Origin: Sphaerosporella brunnea
Taxonomy: Eukaryota; Ascomycota; Pezizomycetes; Pezizales; Pyronemataceae
DNA: 64,000 nt
Assembly: GCA_008704415.1 (NCBI GenBank)
Contig: VXIS01000133.1
Span: forward strand, 1-64,000
Direction of reading: 5' to 3'
A model generated the notes under the pieces. That model had not been told where the DNA came from and did not search any database. It saw only the letters and a list, made by a program, of their open reading frames with translations. The stretch's first letter is position 1; each line of letters opens with the position of its first letter. The position numbers and the translations under genes are program-made. Of this stretch, positions 32,738 through 43,839 are shown piece by piece.

Positions 32738-33535
32738 CACAATGGAGCCGGCTGAAGTTAAACGCACGAGCCTTAATCAGAGCCGAGCGAAGCTTGGCCC
32801 ATCGGCGAGCCGAGGCGGTTCGAGCCTGTTGCGTGATGAGCCGAGATTTCGAAATATTCATTTGTTATATCCAGCTTTGTAGGCGGCGAAATCGCATCGG
32901 CCGGGCGAAGATGACAACTACGGATCCAAGGCGGATTGATCGAGGACATTCTGTGGAAGTACATTAGTGCAGTTTTACTACTCGCAAGTCAGCTCAAGCA
33001 CAAGAGTGTCGCTGACTGGGAACCTGACGTCATCAATGTTAATTTTACAAACATCAGGGATGCCTCAAGAGAGAGGGGAACGCCGCCAGCTCGGTGGGCG
33101 GTCACAGCGAGGGCGCGGCGGTCACAGCGAGGGCGCGGCGGCCAGAGATTAGCGCGGCCAGTTACAGCACGGGTAACTTGGTGAGACCAGCCTCGCCGGG
33201 GCGCACGCAGGGATGGTCTTCATGGTGTTGGCGATGGTGGCGATTATGATGACCAGGGGTACACACAGGAGGGCGACGCCGAGCGCATGCACGGAGAGCA
33301 GGAAGCTGAGCTAGAAGCCAATGATTCCTGGTCAGATCTGTCGGAGATATACCGGTATAGCAACGTTTTTAATGTAACTGTGTCCAACCAATGATTTACC
33401 AGCTCGTAGATGACAAATTGTCTGGCACTACGAGCCAACGCTCAGGCTTTTCAGGCTCGGCTCGTGTTGACGAGCCCAAGTTCTAATTGGCCGAGTTGGC
33501 TTGAGCCTTCGTTACGGCGTTTCTGGGTATGGCGG
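32738..33535. mobile_element. GAGCC-type hAT-like element, second copy (diverged)
   Basis: The left part (GAAGGACACAATGGAGCCGG, then GAGCC-rich) and right part (CAGGCTTTTCAGGCTCGGCT CGTG) correspond to the two ends of the 21.2-21.8 kb unit. The interior has GATTGATCGAGGACATT and GACGCCGAGCGCATG, then EQEAELEANDSWSDLSEIYR, paralleling EQEAELQGVDSVSDLSDIY there. No intact terminus pair or target duplication remains. Confidence 0.55.
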
Positions 33536-33539
33536 TATC

Positions 33540-33870
33540 GGTTGGAGCGAGCCTCGGAGGTTCGCCTGATTTCCGTGTTTTGTGTTGCTTCTCTGGTTTG
33601 ACGGGTCATGTTTGTTTGGATGACGATGTTGGTCTGAGGGTGATCGTCGAAAGCTGGTTAATTGGTCTTGTCGGGGGAGTGTTTGTGGATGGTTGGCCAT
33701 GCTGTCATACTGGATCACATTTCTAGGGTTGAGCAGCTTCATCTATGTAGCTGTCTCGCTGTATTCGAACAGAACCAAGCAATATACATCCTGACGTCGT
33801 CATTGCTTACGACCCAGCTTGTCGTTGGTGTCGTGACTTCTGCAAAGAAGAGAAATCGTCGCGCTGCATA
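33540..33870 (-). repeat. Unclassified dispersed repeat, copy 2
   Basis: Similar to 31560-31790 (CTATGTAGCTGTCTCGCTGT and AACAGAACCAAGCAATATA). Diverged, no open frame. Confidence 0.4.
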
Positions 33871-35199
33871 GGTATGATGCAGATTACGGTCACCGGGCTT
33901 AGAGGCGCCAACTTAGGAACTTGATTCCCCTCCGCTATAAGGCCGTAGAGGTAATGGAATTGCGGGCACGTCAAGTTCTCTAGACATCCATGCCTTGAAC
34001 ATAAAAATTCGCAGTACGCAACCAGGCAGCCGGCACATTATCGCAGTGGTAGGGCGACCAGCTCAGGATGGCAAATGGCCGGGAGAGCGCCTCAAGAGGT
34101 GGGGTGAAAGTACCGGACCACGTCCTCTCGCATTGGCATCTGCAACCTTGATTCCTTGTCTGCACAGTCATCTCTGCTCCAATATCTTGAGAAAGCCGTT
34201 TGATTCACCCCTGTCGTGTGTCATTTTCTGGCAACGATTGTTCCGGTAGTCCCATATATCTCAAACCGAAAGTGACCTGCTTATTGCCGTGTGATTTGTT
34301 TACAGACCCAACTAGTTTGGGAACGGTTTATGGCTTCCTTCAAAATTTGAGCATAACTGCCATCCGCAGCATTCCAAGGCGAACGGTAGGGCGAAATCTA
34401 GACGAGTGAGATGGGACGGTCTAGGCGTATGAGACGACAACACCCTTTGGCAATGCGCTGTCGCTTCGGTACCCTTCACCCATCGCGATGCTAAGCTGCA
34501 GGTGATGCCTGATTGGTAAACATTCCGCTTGGCTATCAGGGTCGACCTAGCCACCGATGTAAAGCGTCAAAGGCACCCCACGCACCGCACAAAGACCACC
34601 ACTATAGAGGCTATCACCATCCAACTAGTACAAGCACTTACATTACCTATCGCACGAGAGCATAGTGAAGAACATGCTTTATATTTGGACTGCACCAAAA
34701 TTGAGACAAAGATAACTCTTCCTCCTGCTGTGACCTAACCGTGTGACGTGTTTTGTTGAAAGAGATTTCTCCCAGGTTGTCGAACTTTCCTGAAAAAAAC
34801 TCTTTAGGCTCTGGTGGCTCGAGTGCACATGTGGGTAGGCGTATTCATGTCATTCTGTAGCCTCAATTGGGCATAAATTGTTGGGCCGCAGGCCACCAGC
34901 CACAGTGCGCACCCATCCACCCCTGGCAGTCCCATGGACGTTCTCAAAGCGTGCAAGAAAGATACGAACCTGATCCGCAATGGTGGCAGAGAACAAAAAA
35001 CCTTTGGAAACCTGAGGCTTTCTCGATTTTTGGTTCCTTACCCAGAGTTGGTCTATTGGTCTGCAGGCTGGATTGACGACAAAAGGGTCGTGGCAGGCCA
35101 GCCTACAGACATTATGTCTTTTTTCGCCGTGCTACGTCCCCGGAAAAATATCAGGCTTCAAAACAGCTGCTGTTGTGAGGAAAATGGTTTTGCAGTTGG
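33871..35199. other. No recognisable gene
   Basis: Scattered short frames, none with motifs. Confidence 0.4.
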
Positions 35200-35640
35200 T
35201 CAAGGAACGGAAGGAAACGTAGATTGTAGGCGGAGGATGAGAAACGTTAGGGTGAGACATCCGGGAAACTCAAAGTGATGAAGAATTTGCTTTGGAGGAA
35301 CCCTTTTCAAAGCCATAGGCACCGTCTGCCAAAGCACAGCAGGCTGTATCCGCAGTTGTTTCTGGTACAAACTCTGGTTTTTCCAGAGTAGTACACAATT
35401 GGATTGGTTCATGGGTATAACTTCGGAGATTTGGCTGGGCTTTGTAGTCTCATCTTCAAGATGAAACATTGTCGCGGGTGAACATGGTGCGGTTTCTGGT
35501 CGCAGGGATGCCGAAACGCCGCCTCCGGGAATCAGCTTATATCCGCTATTAGACTGTAGGCTCAGGGAAGCGAACCCTTTAACGTGAAAATTCAAACGGG
35601 CCAGGATGGTGAAATCCATGGGAGTAGGAACAGCCTTGGG
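35200..35640 (-). repeat. Unclassified dispersed repeat, copy 3
   Basis: A 139-codon minus frame includes QSLYQKQLRIQPAVLWQTVP and LKRVPPKQILHHFEF, matching the decayed frame of copy 1 at 31.4-31.6 kb. It is the longest open copy and so may show the coding potential of this family. No known transposase or retroelement motif is visible. Confidence 0.4.
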
Positions 35641-37325
35641 GCCTACGGGAGAGAACTCGTGAAACCCCTTTGCCGTTTCCTTCTTTTACCCACATCAATT
35701 GGGCGTTCTTGAACGCCAAAATTCACCAGACGGCCAATGTAACTACCTCCGAGGCTAATCGTCAAGTCTCTACTTTAGCTACCCGTTGAAACCCCGGCAA
35801 GGAGCCCACGCCACGGGATTGCATACGATCTCCGTGATCACTGCCACTGTTGTGAGTTTTCATTTAATGGTGTTCAACCTGTACTCTGTTTGTGTGGTGT
35901 TCGCCTTCGTTGCGTCGCGCAAGCTGAACATTCGATGGTTCATTGACTGACCCGGACAGCCACTCTCTCCGGCGGTTTTGCGACCTGCTCCGCGTTGCAG
36001 GCCGCGAGTCCTTGTCGCCACCAAGCCCCCAGTGGTAGTATTAGACGGATTGCGTTACCTGTACTTAGATAAACTCCTCCCTACATCTGGCAGGTCATGC
36101 GCCCGGGCTGAACGCACCAATGCGCTGATTCACTTAGCAACGTGCAGTACGTTTTGCCCCCGAGGCCTTTACAGGTTTCGCTGCTCTCGCTGATAGCTAA
36201 ATCGCCTTACCATCTCGACGCCCTGTCGTACACGCAGCCTCCAGTAGAGCATAGCCGAACCTCCATATCCAAGATTCTGCGTCGAAACGTGAGTCCAAAG
36301 AACTGTAGCTTGCCCTAATCACCCTGATCCCGTCGCCAGTGGGTCCATTGGTGTGCGAAAAACTTAGAGCGCACCAGGAGCAGGTGAAGGCAGCGGTTAA
36401 GCTTTGGCGACGCAGTTCAGGGATGGCGTGCGCACCCACTATTTGATCCGACCCAGGTGAAGTGACGTCGGAATATATCTCCATCGATGGAAACGGTTGG
36501 TTAAGACTGCACACCAGGCACATGGCCGTGCCCAGTATTTGCAACCTACTGCGAAACTTCCGAAAGTAAGCAGCTGGGCGTGGGTACTGGCTTCGTTAAC
36601 CCTACTCTTGATCCGCGTCATGATGGTAATTTGTTCATGAGTTGCTTAAAGGAATTGATGTCCGCGACTCAATATGCAAAGTCTTGTACGCTCCCGAACA
36701 AGCACCACGCTTGTAAGCGAACAAAGTATTGCGGGCCTGATCAGTACAGTATACTTATCAACTCAACTGATTAAATGACTGCATATACCACAACGAAGTC
36801 ACAACCTCCAGAGACGCACTTGTGCTCTTTGATTTGCCTCTGCAGGATTGATTTTGTTTCAAAATTGACAGTTGATTTGCCGGACCAATTCTTCTACGGC
36901 TGTGGCGTTTCTCGCCAGCGGCCTTTCGCGCAGTTGCGAGTTTTCAACAGGCTCCAAGGGCGCGGCTTTGTAGCCGCGGTGTGTATGCTTGATTGGCTTT
37001 TGCTTTTTGATGGGATAGGTTGTTTTCCGTGACGCGGCGAAGTTAAGAGTTCGGCGCGTCCGGCGCATTCGCAGTCTCGGTCACTGAAACGCCAGTACTG
37101 CTCCGATCCGCTCGGCGCGCACCCCGCCATAACAGAGATTTCTTCTCTTGTACTTAGAAAAGTATCACTTTCATTCCTTGCCATTTGTTCGTGTGGCAAC
37201 ACAGATACTGGCATCAAGTGGCTCACCCACGTTTCTAAACGGCGGCGTGAACAGACTCAGAAACACAGGGTCACGCTGATGCGGGAGAATCACGGATATG
37301 GTGATATGTCAGCAAGTGAGACTGG
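35641..37325. other. No recognisable gene
   Basis: Open frames such as 36197-36544 (-) and 36894-37226 (-) carry no motif. No repeat was recognised. Confidence 0.4.
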
Positions 37326-37329
37326 AAAA

Positions 37330-37890
37330 CCGCGGCGAGTGACAGGGTAAATGACATGCCAGGCTCCAGCGTTTGAAGAGAATCTGAGGGCCGATGCATA
37401 ATAGCCGAACACCGCATACATTCGCCAGAAAGCGTCCAAACAACTGACGCGTCTTCAAAAGGTGGTTTCGGGTTTGCGTTGGCCACTGATCACAGAACCA
37501 GCATTCGTGGGCTGCGCGGTGCCCGGTCTTGAGTAAGTACGGCCCATTAGGGCTTCCTGTGGCCTCAGCTGGAAAAAACGGGCTTCTATAGCCGTTTTGG
37601 TATTGAAGGCGGCGTTGTTGCCCTTGCGTCTTTTGTAGTAGCTCTTAGCTGACAATGCTCAAAGAGCCACATTCCGCGGTCCAGCGTGACGGGCGAGCGA
37701 TGTGGTGTTACACACATTGGGGGCTTGGCGCGGGGCCTTCGTTTGGCGGCGTCTTTGGCAAGGCGGTCGGCTGGCGCGTTGACTGAGATGTCTTTGTGGC
37801 CTGGAGTTCACCGGAATTCGGTGGTCCAACCGGCGTCCAGGAGGATGCAAGGACTGGCGGCCATCGGTAGCATTGTGCTGCACCGGGATA
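37330..37890 (-). pseudogene. LINE C-terminal remnant, copy 3
   Basis: Minus-strand frames give KDISVNAPADRLAKDAAKRR (37790-37730), the end of an RNase H domain (ADRLAKDAA replacing the GNE-AD motif). They continue SAKSYYKRRKGNNAAFNTKT, AIEARFFQLRPQEALMG and, after a frame change, ECWFCDQWPTQTRNHLLKTR (37505-37440). This matches the order in the LINEs at 27.5 and 46.6 kb. No 3' hairpin follows, so the 3' end is lost. Confidence 0.65.
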
Positions 37891-38800
37891 TTTCATTTGC
37901 GGTTCATAGATCTTGTGAAAATGGGATACAACGTGGTGATTGTAGGATGAGACGAAATGACAGCAAGCATGCCCTGGACAAGCACTTTGATACCCGAAAT
38001 CCTACGGACTATCCAACCCACCATCCAAACTTCGCCACGTTGGCGTCTTGGCTGCTTTCCCGTCAGCTTCTCCCGCCAGCGCAGTGTGGCTGGCCAACGT
38101 GCCAACAACTGCGCGTCGACCACGTTTGAATACGGATAAGGGCCGCAGAGATAGGCATTTATATTTTTTTCGACAATTATGGATTTAAGGCCAATTTCGG
38201 CGTCAAATGGGTTACAGACACCGATAAACAGCCGGTTGAAAATTCGGATATCCAAGTAAAAAACGCCCGTCTGAGCGGCCCTATACTGAGAGTCTCATCC
38301 AATCAGTTGTGAACGAGACGTTTGGTGGACAATAGAATCTGCGCGCGAATGGTGCAGGCTTCAACACCTGGGAAAGTTGTTCAGCGGTTCGCATTCCCGG
38401 CGGGCTTCGCTGTGGGTGAGACGCAGAATGAACTATATCCACACGTCTATTCTTGTGATGCTTATCTTTTTGAAGGCTAATGCTGCGGTCCCACGGCTAG
38501 CAATCGATCCTCGATGGTTCTAAGTCAAGACGACGCAGATATGGACTACACTGAGTCGGTTCCGCGGGCTGAAGCCACCAAGCACTACTTAGCATAGATA
38601 GGCAACCATTGTTTTGTCAAGGAGGTATATGCAGAGGAGAGGTGCCGGAAATCTCTTCTTTCTACTGAATATCAAGAGCGTTTCGCCTTACGCTTCCAAC
38701 AAGTGACCGCTCAATTACGCGCGGAATTTACACCTCTGAGCTCGGTTGGTGGAGGACCTGGGACACGGTGGTATTCCACATTATGTGTTGAACTGGTAGC
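37891..38800. other. No recognisable gene
   Basis: No motif-bearing frame or repeat was seen. Confidence 0.4.
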
Positions 38801-38801
38801 A

Positions 38802-39888
38802 TCACACCGGACGGCCGCAGTGATGGCTATTGCTTTGGTTACGGAGGCAAGATAGATACATTGAGTAATGTAGACAGACATAGCAGTAGATGCAACAAAC
38901 CACCAATCTCAAGCAGTCGCTGGTGTAAAACAAACTCACGGAGGGTGGTCTTTCCTGGTCCAGCCCGAGCATGCTGTCCGCCTTAACAGCCGTACCAGCC
39001 GGAGGCGGTGGCTGTCCACCGCGTGCCGCCATGGGGTGCGCTCGTCCTCCTACCAGCTCACGCCCACATGCCGCTGCCCAATGCAGTGGGGTCAACCCCC
39101 ACGCGCTTGCGGCCGAGACGTTGGCACCGTTCTCGATGAGCAGCAGGGCTACGTCATCATGCCCGAAGGTCGCCGCACGATGTAGCGGGGTCAATCCCAC
39201 CATATCTGTGGTCGGGACCTTTGTGCCGTTCTCAATCGGCAGCCTGGCGACCTGCTCGGGCCCTTACATTGCCGCACTCTGCAGTTGGGTCTCTGCCGTG
39301 TAGTCTGCGGCCGAGACGTGGCTCCGTTGTCGATGAGCAGTCGGGCTACCTCCTCATACCGTCCATTGACCGCACAGTGCAGTGCGGTCATTCCCTCCTC
39401 ATCTGTGACCGTGACGTCTGTCCCATTTTCAATCCCAAACAGCGTCATCTGCTCATGCCCATGCATGGCCGCACAGTGCAGCGGGCCCAATGCGTTCTCG
39501 TCCATGGCCGAGATGTTTGCACCACGCTGAATGAGCAGCTCGGCCAGCGCGTCGCTACTGCTCGACGCAGACAGGTGCAACAGTGTGCACATCTCTTCTT
39601 CTCCATCAGGCAGCCGGTACCCCGGCTGATTGTACAATCCACTGGGAGCCCCTCGTCGAGGAGATACCGGAGCAACCGGATGTGGTTGTTGTTGTTCATC
39701 ACGCGCTGAATACAGGCGCCCGGGGATACGCCGGAAAAGCGGCGGTGTGAATGGTATGTTGAAACATCTGCAGGGTCGCGACAGGCTGCAGAGGTTGTTG
39801 CGGCGAGCAGGCCGCCGATATCAGGCCAAAGCTCTGTCGGCAAGCATCGGAATGGGGTCGTTAACCCATGTTGACAGCATCCTGACAC
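38802..39888 (-). pseudogene. Ankyrin-repeat protein gene, frameshifted; possible F-box N-terminus
   Basis: On the minus strand the N-terminal frame has FRCLPTELWPDIGGLLAA (about 39855-39800), resembling the start of an F-box (LP-EL---I---L), and continues MNNNNHIRLLRYLLDEGLPV. After a frame change near 39630 come ankyrin repeats: TLLHLSAS--SDALAELLIQ, GPLHCAAMHGHEQM, TALHCAVNGRYEEVARLLID. After another frame change (near 39325) and a TAA (near 39273) come GPEQVARLPIENGTK, GLTPLHRAATFGHDDVALLL and GLTPLHWAAACGREL. The C-terminus then runs into Pro/Gly-rich and unrelated sequence. F-box-ankyrin proteins are common in fungi as substrate receptors of ubiquitin ligases; the F-box here is tentative. 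Two frameshifts and a stop make it a pseudogene unless introns are hidden. Confidence 0.65.
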
Positions 39889-40340
39889 CGGATCCCGTGA
39901 GGCTTACCGTCTCTTCCAGCTCTTCCAGTTTCCTGATAATAGCCCTCGAGACTTTTAGTCATGGAACCGTGCATAATCGGTGCTCGTTGTCGCCTCGGTT
40001 CCAGACGTTTCGAGTTTCTGCCTGGACTTATAGTGCTCCTTTCGGGGCCTCCGTTTTCGTTGGCCACTTTCGTTTCGTGCGGCCCGTCGCTCCGCAGCAC
40101 CAGCAAATGCCGCCTTCGCCTTTTCCACCTTTGGCGTCGGTGTTGCCTTTGCGGCGGGCCGTACTGCTGGATGCTGAAATTCTCCAGCACACAGGCTTAC
40201 GTCCGCCCGACATGTTGACACCGTCCTGACACCGGATCACGAGACGCTTACCGTCTCTTCCAGCTCTTCCAGTTTCCTGGTAATAGCCCTCGAGACTTTT
40301 GTGTTGCCTGGCGGCGGGCGGTACTGCTGGATGCTGACGT
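39867..40340 (-). pseudogene. Two RecQ helicase motif VI fragments in tandem
   Basis: The minus strand encodes KSLEGYYQETGRAGRDG twice, at about 39957-39907 and 40300-40250. This is the hallmark motif VI of RecQ-family DNA helicases. In each copy GACG is followed by GTAAGC, a good intron donor, so the unit may be an exon edge. The flanks are also duplicated (CATGTTGACA--GTCCTGACACCGGATC downstream and CAGCATCCAGCAGTAC-GCCC upstream, offset 344 bp and less after an internal deletion). In the longer copy MHGSMTKSLEG precedes the motif, like the I-HYS-PKS-EGY context in RecQ. No ATPase core is present. RecQ genes linked to telomeres are known in fungi, but position here does not prove that origin. 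Confidence 0.65.
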
Positions 40341-40820
40341 TCTGCGCCTTCCCAGCGAAGACGTTTACCTGGATGGTCCCGGTGATGGTGGTCACACCGG
40401 GACCATGGATGTGCTAACCGTGGTTGTTGGTTTGCGTGGTGAAGTACCGCGACGACCCAACTCGCGAAGCAGCTTCACTGGTCATCACTCTGCTGCGGTG
40501 GTGAACAAAATCAAACAACACACCCCGTCATTCGACCCGGGAAACGAACTGGAAGCGAAGAGGAGAGCGGAGAACCACGCCGCAGACCTCCTGCGCACTA
40601 CTGCACTCGCTACGGTCGGCGGGTTAGGGTTATCGATGTGGTAGGATAGGAGAGATGGGTGCTTCGCGATGGGGGGGGGAGCTGTGTTCTCACTAGCCAG
40701 CCAGCCGTTGGGGTTTGCGCATCGTGCGTGGCTTGGTGTTGCCCGGTCGTCCTGTAAAAGTTGAAGCATACGGCTCCGTGGCCGCCCACTTTGGCGGAAG
40801 GACGGGACGCTCTGCCCGGC
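40341..40820. other. No recognisable gene
   Basis: Short frames only. A GTTAGGGTT hexamer match at 40623-40631 is isolated. Confidence 0.4.
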
Positions 40821-42060
40821 TGACTGTTGCCGCGGTGCTCACCTGTTGGCTGTCAGTTTGCATTCGCCAGCCCCCGTCGGTAACCGATCACTACGAACGA
40901 AACATACTCACCGTGGTTCTGCGCGCACATGGAAACGTTGACTTTGCTTTCTTCCTGGCTGGCGAGGTTAGGTTTAACATCTTCCCCGGGCGTTCTTCCT
41001 GGCCGGCGAGGTTAGGTTTAACATCTTCGCCCGGCGTTCTTCCTGGCCGGCGAGGTTAGGTTTAACATGTTCGCCGGGCGTTCTTCCTGCCTGGAAGAGC
41101 CCTGGGTTTAACATCTTCCCCGGGCGTTCTTCCTGGCCGGCGAGGTTAGGTTTAACATCTTCGCCCGGCGTTCTTCCTGGCCGGCGAGGTTAGGTTTAAC
41201 ATGTTCGCCGGGCGTTCTTCCTGCCTGGAAGAGCCCTGGGTTTAACATCTTCCCCGGGCGTTCTTCCTGGCTCGCGAGCCCGGGTTTAACATCTTCCCCG
41301 GCCGTTCTTCCTGGCTGGCGAGGTGAGGTTTAACAACTCCGCCGGGCGTTCTTCCTGGCTGGCGAGGTTCGGTTTAACATCTTCCCCGGGCGTTCTTCCT
41401 GGCTCGCGAGCCCGGGTTTAACATCTTCCCCGGGCGTTCTTCCTGGCTCGCGAGCCCGGGTTTAACATCTTCCCCGGGAGCCCGGAGCGCCGCCTGCTCT
41501 TAATTCTCTCAACCTGACTGTTGCCGCGGTGCTCACCTGTTGACTGTCAGTTTGCATTCGCCAGCCCCGTCGGTAACCGATCACTACGAACGAAACATAC
41601 TCACCGTGGTTCTGCGCGCACATGGAAACGTTGACTTTGTGTTCTTCCTGGCTGGCGAGCCCTGGGTTTAACATCTTCCCCGGGCGTTCTTCCTGGCCGG
41701 CGAGGTTAGGTTTAACGTCTTCCCCGGGCGTTCTTCCTGGCTGGCGAGCTCTGGGTTTAACATCTTCCCCGGGAGCCCGGAGCGCCGCCCGCTCTTCATT
41801 CTCTCAACCTGACTGTTGCCGCGGTGCTCACCTGTTGGCTGTCAGTTTGCATTCGCCAGCCCGTCGGTAACCGATCACTACGAACGAAACATACTCACCG
41901 CGGTTCTGCGCGCACATGGAAACGTTGACTTTGCGTTCTTCCTGGCTGGCGAGCTTAGGTTTAACATCTTACCCGGGCGTTCTTCCTGGCTCGCGAGGAT
42001 AGGTTTAACATCTTCTCCGGCAGGCCGGAGCGCCGCCTGCGCTGCATTCTCTGAACCTTC
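40821..42060 (+). repeat. 44-bp satellite in a higher-order arrangement
   Basis: The basic unit of 44 bp reads GTTCTTCCTGGCTGGCGAGG then TTAGGTTTAACATCTTCCCC GGGC with variants. It is present about 12 times at 40948-41478, three times at 41640-41773 and about twice at 41938-42035. Each block is preceded by the same single-copy segment of about 120 bp (CCGCGGTGCTCACCTGTTG, GTAACCGATCACTACGAACG, GCGCACATGGAAACGTTGAC), starting near 40829, 41524 and 41816. Each block ends GGAGCGCCGCC followed by TTCTCTSAACCT. This is a three-copy higher-order repeat with variable satellite number. Apparent reading frames through it are by-products. Confidence 0.92.
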
Positions 42061-42720
42061 CCGCCGGACTGGCTGCGTTGGTCTGCGTTCGGTTGATCAA
42101 ACAGCCTGGCTGGCTTTTGAAGCATGAGCTGTTGCTCGCGCATGAAGGATGGACATCATTGTTGCTTCACTGGTTATCACTCTGTACCAATTCGCGACTT
42201 TTACGTGCAAAGACGCAGCCCACACCCAGCCAGCCCGGGCATAACTGCACCAGGACAAAACCTCCGCGTAACGATTGCGCCACCGTCCCGCACCCGCAAT
42301 CGCTCCGTGCAATCTCGGGGTATCTCACAGCGTTGGTGCAGCTGCTCGCGGTGATGGTGTCGTCGATTCGGTGCGGTGGGGTCGCGTCGCGTTGGGGACT
42401 GCTCCAGACTGCCGTTGTTTGTTGTCATATCCCCAATCAGCGTCTCTCGAAATTCTTTGTAATTTTTTTTTCCCAATGTCACTACTTACGTCGCAAACCG
42501 AGGTTATTGAGCCTCTACTACGTGCTCAGATCGCCGGGAGTGCGTTTTATGGCATCGCATGCTGTAGTTTTTTCGATTATACATATTTATTGAGCCTCCG
42601 TTTTGCTATCACGTGTTTTGGGACGAGAACCAATATCATTGCCACCAATTAAGCCCCCGTCATCACAGCGAGGGCTGCAGTAGACTCTCCATGTTCCGAC
42701 GCACCACTCCATAGCTGGCT
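42061..42720. other. No recognisable gene
   Basis: The frame 42078-42593 (+) is open for 171 codons but has no motif and is overlapped by open minus frames. Confidence 0.4.
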
Positions 42721-42724
42721 GGTA

Positions 42725-43080
42725 GTGGCAAGCGCGCAGGTGGTGGGTGGGCCCCGGAGCAGGACCTTTCACACATACCTCACGCCGCTAGAGCGCAGAA
42801 ATCACAGCAACGATGGCACAACATTGTTGCTGTGTATCAGGGGGAGACCGGCTACGCTGAAGTCTGTTGGCGGCGACGCACAGGTCGCGTGCTTGTATGT
42901 GCTGGCGGGTCCCGGAGGAGACGATTTGTCGCACATATAACCCAGCTAAGGGCCGGCCAGCGCATGGACTGCATCGATTGATGACGACTCTCGAGGAGCC
43001 CGAGACTGGCCACTCACCGCTGTATTGGTGGTCAGACAGACGTGGTGGCTTGCTGGAGCTGGCCCGGCGGTGATTTCCCT
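42725..43080 (+). repeat. Diverged tandem duplication, about 157 bp
   Basis: GGCAAGCGCGCAGGTGGTGG...GCCCCGGAGCAGGACCTTTC-CACATA is answered by GGCGACGCACAGGTCGCGTG...GTCCCGGAGGAGACGATTTG-CACATA, with matching later parts. Similar composition and GGCG/CAGG wording occur in the duplication at 51.9-52.4 kb. Confidence 0.5.
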
Positions 43081-43134
43081 CACATGTCAGCTAGTCCAAC
43101 AGCAGGAAGAACCGCGATGCTGCCAATACACTTA

Positions 43135-43836
43135 CGGCGCGTCTGTATACACGTGAAACGGACGGTTTTGTCCGTTAGCAGGGGTGCTCCCGTTTCACTC
43201 AAGGGTTAGGGTTAGGGTTACGGACTACAAGCTCCGTTTTCGAAATGAAGTCGTCCGTTGGCTCTCTAACAAAGCGTCCAGAAAAAGAAAGATTTATTTT
43301 TAATCACGTCCTCCTCCACCCTCGGCCCCATTAAACAATTTTTTTTTTTTTTTTATTTTTTTTTCAAGTTCCCCACCGCCACAACCACCATCATCGCTAC
43401 CGCTATCACCATCGCCATCGCAATAGCCATTGCGATCGCCACCGCTGCCGCTGCGCAATGGCTAATCTTCTTTCCCCTGAAATCCTGCTTACGGCGACTC
43501 AAGTTGCTGCATCGGCAGTTTTAACATACGGTGCTTGTCGGTGCGGCGGTGCGGCGTGGGAATTGTGGGTGTGTCACGAAGGAGTGGAAGCGTGCTGGAG
43601 AGAATGGCGGGACGGGATATCACTAGTGCTCTCGCGTTGACAATGGTTATCGCACGGGCTGCTGAAGTTCCACGGTATGGACATTTTATTGTTTGGATGC
43701 ACGGGATAATAATCGTGAAGTTCGGACGTCGGTGTTTGGCAAAAGCGCCCGTTTGATGGTAGCGTCCGTTTACCACTGGGGAACGGACGCTTGCGCCTAA
43801 CGGATGAAGGCCGTCCGTTGTTATCCAGACGCGCCC
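43135..43836. mobile_element. TTA-site element with long inverted ends (PIF/Harbinger-like MITE)
   Basis: A 702-bp segment flanked by TTA at 43132-43134 and 43837-43839. Ends are CGGCGCGTCTGTATACACG and, inverted, GGGCGCGTCTGGATAACAAC, followed on both sides by ACGGACGG and further CCGTT-rich inverted sequence. Three-base TWA duplications and GGG-type ends are characteristic of PIF/Harbinger. It contains a telomere-like tract (43203-43220) and a T-rich tract (43341-43363). No transposase is encoded. PIF-type transposase remnants lie at 60.9 and 63.2 kb. Confidence 0.7.
43203..43220. repeat. Telomere-like TTAGGG tract inside MITE
   Basis: Three GGGTTA units, orientation opposite to the tract at 109-135. 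It lies just inside the subterminal inverted region of the 43135-43836 element. Confidence 0.85.
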
Positions 43837-43839
43837 TTA

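Noticed and set aside
40715..42127. Pro/Ser/Gly-rich ORFs as a repeat protein
   Set aside because: They arise from the 44-bp satellite, whose unit is not a multiple of three, so the frame shifts from unit to unit.
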